From: Mytilisepta virgata
Taxonomy: Eukaryota; Mollusca; Bivalvia; Mytilida; Mytilidae
DNA: 64,000 nucleotides
Direction of reading: 5' to 3'
Assembly: GCA_028015205.1 (NCBI GenBank)
Contig: CM051521.1
Span: 125,062,614-125,126,613 of the forward strand
Shown: one piece after another, positions 55,655 through 64,000 of the stretch
How positions within the stretch are numbered: position 1 is the stretch's first letter
Layout of the letters: every line of letters begins with the position of its first letter
Made by a program: the position numbers and the translations under genes
The notes under the pieces: model-generated
The model's database searches: none
What the model was told of the DNA's origin: nothing
What the model saw: the letters and a program-made list of their open reading frames with translations, nothing else

Positions 55655-57229
55655 GATGTGAATCTGGGTCACAGTTTTAATTGGTAATACTGAAGTGTCA
55701 AACTTTTATATTGAAAGTATCAATCTTGGATCAAATTTTTACAGAAGGATTTGTATTTGACTACCAGTCTGTATCTAATGTTTATTTATTTGTTTTATGA
55801 TATTCTGAATAGTCACAAATAAGACCATTATTAAAGGATTTGATTATCTTCAAGGATATGTGAAAAAATCATTTCTAAGAGAGACACTCACAAAAGGTTC
55901 AGGATATTAATCACAATTGAATTTTGAAGTTTTAAGTTATTAGTGATTAAAACAACATTAAATGTAGCGATTGTCATTTTCAGATATTGTCATACATATA
56001 TGTTAAGATATTGTTATAATAAAATGTATCATTTCTATTGTTACTATGATAAAGCATTATATGGTTATGTTATAAAGGTAACAGAATAGTCTACTATCTG
56101 CGCAAATTACATGTAGTTGGCCTTTTTGTGTTTTTGAAATTGTGTAAATAGTTTAGTAAAGAAGTAATGTTCAGCTTTCTAGGATGTGAAAATTTCCTGT
56201 TGTTTGAAATTCACTGAACTGAATTTATAAAATACTGTGAAATTAAAAGAAAATACAGAAGGTCTTATCAATAGGCAGTTGTACTGATGGGTGTTTTATT
56301 GCATTTTTAACATCAGTGACCACTAACATAAATATTAATTGTGCTTCAATTTTCGTTGTTTTGGGGAAGAAGGCTAGCACCTGTCACATGACTTATTTTT
56401 ATCATAGCACCAGTCACATTAATTATTTTAATGCCACACCAAAAAACCTGAAATGATGCTTTGTATACTGAGTTATCTGAGTCTTTTTGATACCTGAATT
56501 TTGTTTTATAGCAATTTCACTGTGTATACCTAAGTAACATGGTATAAATATTCAAAAAAACTGTTTTAAGATTAATGATTTAATAGAACATCATCTTTTT
56601 TGCATAGGATTTTTCCTAATTCATAAATATATAGCCACTTGCATGAAAAATCTGCAATCAGTGTTTCTGACCGTCGCCACCATGTATCATATAAGCAGGG
56701 ATTATTTTATTCCATTTTAAAGTCAATTCTGAATTTTGTAATTTTGATTTGTCCATTATGATTGCTTTATTATACTGTATATAACAAAGTTTTCTTCCAA
56801 TTATTTTTGAAATTGGCAAAATCCACGGTTTAAGTAAAGTATTAATATAGATCAGCATAAATAATATATACATGTAGGTTATACATATCAGTCCTTGAAA
56901 GCACTGTATTTGTTACTTTAGAAAATTGTACGAATTCAGAAACTTGTCACTTATATGAAAATGTAATACTAAGAATTATAACATAAAAGTCTGTTATTTA
57001 TATTTCATCTTTCATTGTAGAATCTCTTCATTAGTGTTCTGTACATTTAGATGTTGTATACCATTAAATTTCATGATGTATCTTTGTTCTGTTCTTTACT
57101 GACCATCACATGACTCTGTTACTAAGGAAATTCTAACCTGAATATTAAAAAGGCTACAACACAACTTTTATATAACATTAGCAGAAACATACACAAGAAT
57201 GAAAAAAAATCTTTTTTAGTCTTATAAAA
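55655..57229. other. UBC9 3' UTR and intergenic
   Basis: It is A+T-rich with AATAAA at 56018-56023. No gene or clear repeat was seen; open frames here have no family features. Confidence 0.4.
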
Positions 57230-59569
57230 CTAGAGGCTCTCAAGGGCCTATATCGCTCACCTGGATTTAACCTAATCACCTTGAGCAGGACTAAAAAATT
57301 TAAGTGTTGCAGTTAATTTGGCTGGGTTTTCTATAGGGTTCTGTGTTAATCTAAGTTCAGCTGTGGCAGCCATCTTGGTTGACAGTCCAGATCAATAGAC
57401 CCATTTCTGCAAGAGAACCATAAGGACCATTACTGCTAAGTCTTGTTCCAACTGGCTAAGTGGTTTCAGACAAGATGATTTTTAAATGAATTTTCCCATA
57501 GGGTCCAGTATTAAACTAAGTTCTATTGTGGCAGCCATCTTTGTTGACAATCCAGGAGATTGGACACAATTCTGAAAGAGGATCATCTAAGGACCAAAGT
57601 TTAGTTCCAATTGGCTCAGTAGTTTCAGACGAGTAAATTTTTGAGTGAATTTCCCATAGGTTCCCATGTTTACTAAGTTCGGGTAATTGGACATAATTCT
57701 GAAAGAGAACCTCCTAAGGACCATTACTGCCAAGTTTGGTTCCAATTGCCCTTGTAGTTTCTTAGAAGATTTTTGAAATTCATCCCCCCTTTTACTAGTT
57801 TTAGTAACAGCAGCCATGTCGGGGATGCCGGTCATAAATTTGCAAGGGGGCCACCCAAATGACCATTCCACCAAAGTTTGCTCCCAATTGGCCGTGATTT
57901 CAGAGGAGAAGATCTTTAAAGGGAAAGTTTACGCCGGACGCTCTCTTTGAAGGGCAAAAACTCAATGATTTTGGTCATTTGACTTATTTGTAGATCTTAC
58001 TTTGTTCAACGTTTTTGCTGTGTACCGTTTGACTTTATCTATAATAATATTCAAGATAATAACACAAAACTGCAAAATTTCCTTAAAATTAACAATTCAG
58101 AGGTAATAACCCAACAAAGGGTTGACTGACTCGTCTGAAAATTTCTTGACAGGTAGATTTTGACCTGATGAACATCTTTACCCCATGTCAGTTTTGCTCT
58201 AAATGCTTTAGTTTTTGAGATACAAGACAAAAGTGCAATTTAGGCCTATGTTCTAATTTTAGGCATGTTGGTTGGCAGGCGGGGTCATCGGACACATTTT
58301 TTAAACTAGATTCCCTAATGATGCTTGTGGCCAAGTTTGGTTCCATTTGGTCCAGTAGTCTTGTTTTAAACCACTTGACCAATAGGAACAAGACTTGGCA
58401 GCAATGGTCCTTAGATGGTCCTCTTACAGAGATGTGTCCGATGACCCAAACTGTCAACCAAGATGAAGGAGACGTAAACAGGCTCTCCAGTTTGCACAAT
58501 GGATGCCTCAGAAAGATCATGAGGATTTTCTGGCCTAATAAAATCTCGAATGTGGAACTGCATAAGAGGGCAAACAGAGAAGACATGAGATCTACATTAA
58601 TAAGACGGAGATGGCAATGGATAGGGCATGTGCTAAGAAACCTACTGACAACATCACAAGAGTAGCTCTGTGATGGACACCTGAAGGGAAAAGGAAACCC
58701 GGTCGACCCAAGAACACCTGGAGAAGGACCGTGGAAAAAGAAATGAAAGAACACAAATTTACATGGGGAGAACTGGAGAAGGTGGCTCAAGACAGACAAG
58801 TGGAGGAGTCTAGTCCTTGTCCTATGTGCCCCCGGGCATAGCAAGGACTAGATAGGTAGGTAGGTCAACCAAGATGGCTGCCACAACCGAACTTAGTTTA
58901 ACATAGGGCCCTATAGGAAAATTAATGAAAAATCTTCTTGTCTGAAACCACTTGACATTTTTTCAGAAAAGTGTCTGATTTCGTGGACTGTGAACCAAAA
59001 TGGCTGCCACAGCAGAACTTCGTTTAACATATTACCCTATGGGAAATTCCCTCAAAAATCTTCTTGTCTACCACTAAGCCAATTAGAATTAGACTTGGTA
59101 GCAATGGTCCTTAGATGGTCCTCTTTCAGAATTTTGTGCAATGACCCAGACTGTCAATCAAGATGGCCGCCACATCCGTACTTAGTTAAATATTGGAGCC
59201 AGACTTGGCAGCATTTGTCCTTAGGAGGTCCTCTTTCAGAAATGTGTCCGATCACCTGGACTGTCAACCAAGATGGCTGCCACACCAAACTTAGTTAAAT
59301 ATTGAACCCTATAGGAAAATTCATTTAAAAATCTTCTTGTCTGAAACCGCTTAGCAAGTTGGAACAAGACTTAGCAGAAATGGTCCTTAGATGGTTTTCT
59401 TTTAGAAATATATTCGTTGACCTTGACTGTCAATCAAGATGACCGCCACAGCTGAAATAGAATCCTATAGAAAAACCAGCCAAATTGACTGCCACACTTC
59501 AATTTTTAGGTCTGCTCAAGGTGAAAAGTTAAATCCAGGTCAGTAATACAGGCTCTTGAGAGCCTCTAG
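57230..59569. mobile_element. Inverted pair of HINE family B elements
   Basis: The left half (to about 58330) is family B on the minus strand: it begins CTAGAGGCTCTCAAGG and CGCTCACCTGG, the inverse of a B 3' end. The right half is plus strand and ends 'ggctcttgagagcctCTAG' at 59566-59569. The 5' hairpins are missing at the centre, so two 5'-truncated copies meet head to head. A LINE fragment is inserted at 58466-58864. Confidence 0.75.
58466..58864 (+). pseudogene. 5'-truncated RTE-like LINE fragment with 12-bp target-site duplication
   Basis: The frame reads RRRWQWIGHVLRN, then after a frameshift NITRVAL, a stop in place of Arg, and WTPEGKRKPGRPKNTWRRTV, EKEMKEHKFTWGELEKVAQD. This is the well-known C-terminus of RTE-type LINE proteins. 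It ends in a TAGG tail. TCAACCAAGATG flanks it at 58454-58465 and 58865-58876. The insertion is decayed. Confidence 0.88.
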
Positions 59570-59589
59570 TTTTCCATTCTAGAACTGAA

Positions 59590-59640
59590 ATGTCTAACTA
59601 TAGGCTCTCAAGAGCCTGTATCTCTGAATATTTCTTTATG
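59590..59640 (-). mobile_element. HINE family B 3'-end stub, minus strand
   Basis: 'ctataggctctcaagagcct' repeats the inverse of the B stem-loop terminus, with CTAT in place of CTAG. Confidence 0.5.
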
Positions 59641-59708
59641 TCAAAGCTATTAAATACTAGTAAGAATATGCTTTAAGAGATATATTGAACAAAAGAAGAC
59701 ACATTTTT

Positions 59709-60440
59709 AGCTTATCTGGCCAAAGGCCATGTGAGCTTTTGTCATCACTTGGCGTCCATCCGTCTGTTAACTTTTCACATTTTAATCTTCTCTGAAACCA
59801 CTGGGTCAAATGGAATAAAACTTGGCAGGGAGCATCTATGTACGGTCCTTTATAAGGTTTGCTCATTTCGTCACGATCATACAACAAACATGGCCGCCAT
59901 GGGAGATTGTTTCTGATTGACTGAGTTTTCAAATATCTTCTGAAAGTGCTGGGCCAAATGAAACAAAACTTGACAGGAAGCATATGTGGGGGGGTCCTTT
60001 ATAAAGTTTCATTATTTCGTTTCGATCGGATTACAAATTAAATATGGCCACAATGGCCAGTTCTTGTTTCTGATTGGCTGAAATAAAAACATCTTCTCCT
60101 CTGAAATTGCTTGGCCAAATGTAACGAAACTTGACAGCAAGCATCTATGGGAGGATGGAGGTAGTCCTTTATAAGGTTTCCCCATTTTGTTCCGATTGGA
60201 CTACAAATATGGCCACCATGGGCAGTTCTTGTTTCTGATAGACTGATGTAAAAAAAAATCTCTGAAATCGCTTGGTCAAATGGAACGCAACTTGATAGTA
60301 AACATATACGGGAGGTCCTTTATAAATTTTCCTCATTTCATTCCGATCAGACTACAAATATGGCTGCCATGGGGCAGTTCTTGTTTCTGATTGGCTGTTA
60401 TAAAAAAAATTCTTCTCTGAAATCGCTTGGCCAAATGGAA
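59709..60440 (+). mobile_element. HINE family B-like element (family I)
   Basis: The hairpin AGCTTATCTGGCC / GGCCATGTGAGCT (59709-59737) follows TTTTT. 'ggcgtccatccgtctg' and four core units of about 120 bp ('aaacttgacag', 'ttctgattggctg') follow. The 3' end is not clear. Confidence 0.65.
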
Positions 60441-60721
60441 AGAAATTTGAAAGGCACCAAATATAAGAAAATATTATTAAATATTGGATCCAATCTGAAA
60501 GTGTTTCAACTTCTCCTTCTCTATCATTTTCAGCAACCTTCTATTTCTAAAACTACAATGAAAGGACAAGAAAATATATTTTGATATCTTCACCAACTGA
60601 GCTATGTTGATCTGAGCATTGAAAATATTATAGGTTAACATGACAATAAAAGTCAATTATAGAGCAAAATATTTTAATTAAAGAATCAGAAAATAATGCC
60701 AAAAGAACACATCTTTCAGTT

Positions 60722-62091
60722 TCATAAATCTTCTTTCATTTCAACACTCTCAATTACAGTACTGCCTTCCTCTATTGCTTGTATAAGTGATTGAGCAATC
60801 TGGTCTTCACTGATTGATCCAGTATCCTCCACTTCACTGAAACTTGGTATGGTAGTTATTATCTCCCCGGAAGAAGTCGACTCAGTTAAGGCTGATGCAG
60901 GCATTGTAGCAATTGTCTGTCCTGTTTTAGAATCCACAATTCTAACATTTTCTCCATCTTCATTTAACAACATATAGTCTCCTGAGATTTCCACCTCTTC
61001 CAACACTTCCTGTACTCCTTCTGTTATTATTTCCACATTTTGAAGGTCATCAGAACCAGTTTGTACAACAACATACTCTGTCATTTCTTCAACCTGAAGT
61101 TAAAGTACATATAATATGCCAAATATATTATTTTACTTATTTTTACTATATAGTCTTACTATCTACCTTGCCATTTATTTATTTTATGTACAGTTTCAAA
61201 GAGCCAACACCTTTTTATTTTTATTTTTTACATGCTTGTGATCAAGACCATATTGTTCGTTGGGTATTTTTAACTTTTTAGTTTGTTTTTTTTATGATTT
61301 TATATTTGGTTTTGCTCGACTTGTGTACATGTATTTCATACATTTTAATCATTTTATGCCCCCTTTGACAGCTCACAATTTCCATTTATTTTTCTTGGTA
61401 TCTATTGTCGCATGAGCTGTTTCGCAACATATTTAGTTTTTTGTACGTATAATATGCACAACTTAAATGTTCAAACCACATTCTGTCAAACTGTAAATTT
61501 CATACTGATCTAATGCCAAATAACTTGGGTAAAACATTTTTAATTGGAATACTGCAGTTATTTTTAAAGGGTTCCACTTTTATATTTATTATCTAGAGAA
61601 GTACCAAGGAAAAAATAGTTTTACCTTGACTGACAATCTTTATGTAAGAAGTTTACCATGTGTTTACATTTTCTACATACAAATATTGATAAGACCAATA
61701 ATACCAAAGAAAAAAATTTTTTTTTTTTCTAAAATGTTTCATAAAAGGAAATTACCAAGTTGTTGGAAATGTGAGTGAGTGGTTAAGTTTTTTTGTATGT
61801 TATCTTTCTTTCATAAGATTGAAAAAATTCAGCCAATGAAGATCGAATGAATATGCATTAAATCCGTACATGGTTTGTGTGGAGCATAAGTGGATAAAAA
61901 ATCCTTCAAGACCAATTCTGATCCCTACGATCCTACCAGGCCCAAACCCATGCCAATTAATACCTGAGGTTCATTGTTATCTGACATTATATACTGCTGG
62001 GTATCTGCAACAACTGAAGAGAATTCTGCCAATACTGTGGCATTATAATCTGAGGATTCTTCTTGTGGTTGAAATGCCGGTGAACATGGTA
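60722..62091 (-). CDS. Unidentified acidic protein, last two coding exons
   Basis: The terminal exon is 61093-60722 and the previous one is 62091-61964. The junction CAG|GTATTA ... TTCAG|GTTGAA keeps the frame. The exposed C-terminus of about 165 residues includes PCSPAFQPQEESSDYNATVL, QQYIMSDNNEPQ|VEEMTEYV, NVEIITEGVQEVLEEVEISG, MLLNEDGENVRIVDSKTGQ and ESVEMKEDL. It is rich in Glu, Asp, Ser and Thr, with no Cys/His motif or membrane segment. Such tails occur in animal transcription factors (for example zinc-finger proteins), but I do not recognise the family. Upstream exons lie further right or beyond the window; I could not find them in 62.1-64.0 kb. Confidence 0.7.
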
Positions 62092-62796
62092 CTGTAATGA
62101 AAATTAAATCATTTTGTTAATTTCTTCCAGAAAAGATTCATTTATAATTCTTACTTCGCAAACAAACCCATGCCCGAGTTGCAAAAATTATCACTGTCAT
62201 GCAATATGGCTTCAAAGTCAGAAGTGCAACTTCACAATCCAAGGTATAATATCATACATTCAAATGACACCAGATCGACAGTCAACAATGGAAAATTATT
62301 TGTACAGGATGTAGAATGACTGGATTTGCATTAAAATCTCACAAACATGTACCGGTAAGTCTGATTTCATTTTGTTTCAAATGTTTTTTTCTGTTTTTCT
62401 GTAAAAGTTCTTGCCTTTTTTAAATCAACAAGGATGCCTGTAGATGTTTGCTCTGATTACAGAAATGATATATATTGTCCTATTAGAATCAAAATAATTC
62501 ATTGACGCATGCTCTCTGCTTAGTTTAAGATGGGTAGTTATTATACATTATTGTTCATATTTTACACCCAGCTATAGCTTAGTGAAAAATACAAACACTT
62601 ATTTAATTTCGTACTTTTATATTTATATAGAAACAGTGTGTTTCAAACCATTTCATATTTCAAGATATTGCATAGTAAAAGTGATACTGAACGTAGAACT
62701 ATTTTTAAAAACAGGTGATTTCCAATTCATTCTCATTAAAGCAAAATGAAAGAAAACAATTATAGCACTTCACTGTTGTGCAACATTATACAGTTA

Positions 62797-62936
62797 TTTA
62801 ACAGTATTGAGGGATATAGCCATTTTATTTGTCCCGAGACATGACTATTTTCCCCATGTTTAGTGGAAGGAAATAGTCAATGTGTTGAGGGACAAATAAA
62901 ATGGCTATATCCCGAAATGACTGTTAAATGACTGTT
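62797..62936. mobile_element. Foldback MITE, arms about 55 bp
   Basis: 'gggatatagccattttattt' and 'gtccc' with 'gactatttt' at the left are mirrored by 'gaaatagtcaatgtg', 'gagggacaaataaaatggct' and 'atatccc' at the right, with flanking AACAGT/ACTGTT. Confidence 0.8.
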
Positions 62937-62959
62937 TTATTATATCGAAATACTTTACC

Positions 62960-63045
62960 AGGTTAATAGTTTCCAGTACTAATCATCGGTCATTTTTACC
63001 CCTGTGATTAGTTTTGGAAACTAATCACCGGTAAAAAAATAGTAA
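62960..63045. mobile_element. Small foldback repeat
   Basis: 'agtttccagtactaatcatc' with 'ggtcatttttac' is mirrored by 'gattagttttggaaactaat' and 'caccggtaaaaa'. Confidence 0.55.
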
Positions 63046-63295
63046 AAGTAATGTCTTGATTTTTATATAGAAAAAACATACTGAGGTATAATAACATGTT
63101 ATGTTGAACACTTAAAGCAATATTGCCCTTGGCCATTTCCCTCAGGCAATATTGCTGTGAAGTGGTCAATAAAACATGATATTGCACATGGTAAAGTGCC
63201 ATAATTGTATAATACATGTATAATGCTTTCCCATGTTAAAACAAGAATACAGCATGACATCAATGAATTATTTACTAAATAAGACAAACTGATAC

Positions 63296-63560
63296 AGTCA
63301 ACTCCACTTAATTGCAAACCTGTTAATTGCAAAATTCGGTTATTTGCAAAAAAATTACAAGCACAAAACCATTTCCCATTCAACTAATGTTAAATATGTC
63401 GGTTAATTGCAAAGCAGTTTATAGCAAAATTCGCTTAATAGCAAAGAAAATTCTGGCAAAAATGAGAAAAAGTGTTGGTTATTTGCAAAATTTCCATTGG
63501 GTTTTGTCATATTTTCCGCAAAATGTGATGATCATTTGCAATTAATTGGTGAAAATTCAT
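63296..63560. mobile_element. Tigger-like fragment rich in AATTGCAAA
   Basis: It begins ACAGTCAACTCCACTTAATT, like pogo/Tigger ends, and has 'ttgcaaa' repeated about eight times. The other terminus was not identified. Confidence 0.45.
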
Positions 63561-64000
63561 ATAATTGTCTTTTGAAACAAACTTGCAATTATTTTTGTCA
63601 ATTTGTAGATCGATGGAAGTTTTCAAATGATCGAAGTTCGTAACGCAGAATCTGACAAACCAAGACATCTAGATCTTTATTATTCATGTTATTTAAATAA
63701 AAAATGTTTGAAATTGAGTTCTCTTTGTGTTTTCCTTTTCTGAAACTGAATAAAGAATGTCCTGTGTCCTTCATTCTAACAGCGATTGACAAACGAAAAT
63801 AAGTGGCCACCATTTTTGTTTCCAATGTAAATAACCACGTGCACAGGTAAAAGCAAAAATTGTTTTTTTTATTTCAAAGTAGGCTAAATCACAATTGATT
63901 TCAGATCTATAAACAATTATCACTTCAGATTGAAATGAAAATGAATTATGTAATACTTTTAATGAAAAAAAAAAAAGAAACAGATTAGAGATTATAAACT

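Noticed and set aside
58188..58844. 218-codon frame on the minus strand
   Set aside because: Antisense of the RTE-like LINE fragment and family B repeat; the sense strand carries the recognisable protein.
62114..62345. Cys-rich reading PCPSCK ... KCNF and ICTGC on the plus strand with acceptor- and donor-like sites
   Set aside because: The two pieces do not join in one open frame (a TGA intervenes) and no family was recognised; too weak to call.
63598..63825. 75-codon minus-strand frame as a first exon of the 60.7-kb gene
   Set aside because: No frame-consistent splice to the exon at 62091 and no recognisable domain.

Overview
The window is nuclear DNA of an animal: A+T-rich, intron-rich and full of mobile elements. 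Spliced genes with GT-AG introns, animal orthologues (CANT1, RSL1D1, RINT1, UBC9) and the repeat types present point to a bivalve mollusc, most likely a mytilid mussel. The mussel assignment is inference from recalled repeat families; no search was run.

Layout. At 1042-1618 (minus) lies the first coding exon of a CANT1-type calcium-activated nucleotidase; the rest is off the left edge. A 64-bp minisatellite (2165-3140) and promoter-like sequence follow. A 4.57-kb element with terminal inverted repeats (4650-9221) carries a nested repeat, and a 73-bp satellite (9222-9888) adjoins it. RSL1D1 (9892-19942, plus) has six recognisable coding exons; its first exon is unresolved. After repeat-filled intergenic DNA comes RINT1 (24464-41082, minus), readable from end to end in 14 coding exons. 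A zinc-finger fragment and a SINE with target-site duplication lie at 42.2-43.1 kb. UBC9 (45100-55654, plus) is complete in six coding exons with an intact active site. The last two exons of an unidentified acidic protein lie at 60722-62091 (minus). The recognised genes act separately: luminal nucleotide hydrolysis, nucleolar ribosome biogenesis, ER-Golgi tethering and SUMO conjugation. Nothing suggests a functional cluster.

The accessory DNA is the unusual part. At least a dozen repeats from several unrelated-looking families share one plan: a 5' hairpin, a CCGTC-type or CGT simple repeat, a core of tandem monomers (about 168 bp in two families), a third copy of the hairpin arm near the 3' end, a small stem-loop, and often a CTAG end next to T-rich DNA. 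This fits non-autonomous Helentron/Helitron2 elements (HINEs). Other elements are LINE 3' ends (one with a 12-bp target duplication), a tRNA-derived SINE, pogo/Tigger-like, piggyBac-like and foldback elements, and many minisatellites.

The best single points for follow-up are: a probable U12-type intron (AT start, near-perfect branch site) in RINT1; two genes whose exon edges, with splice sites, are tandemly duplicated in the adjoining intron; an in-frame stop just before the conserved N-terminus of RINT1; and the shared architecture of the hairpin-capped repeats.
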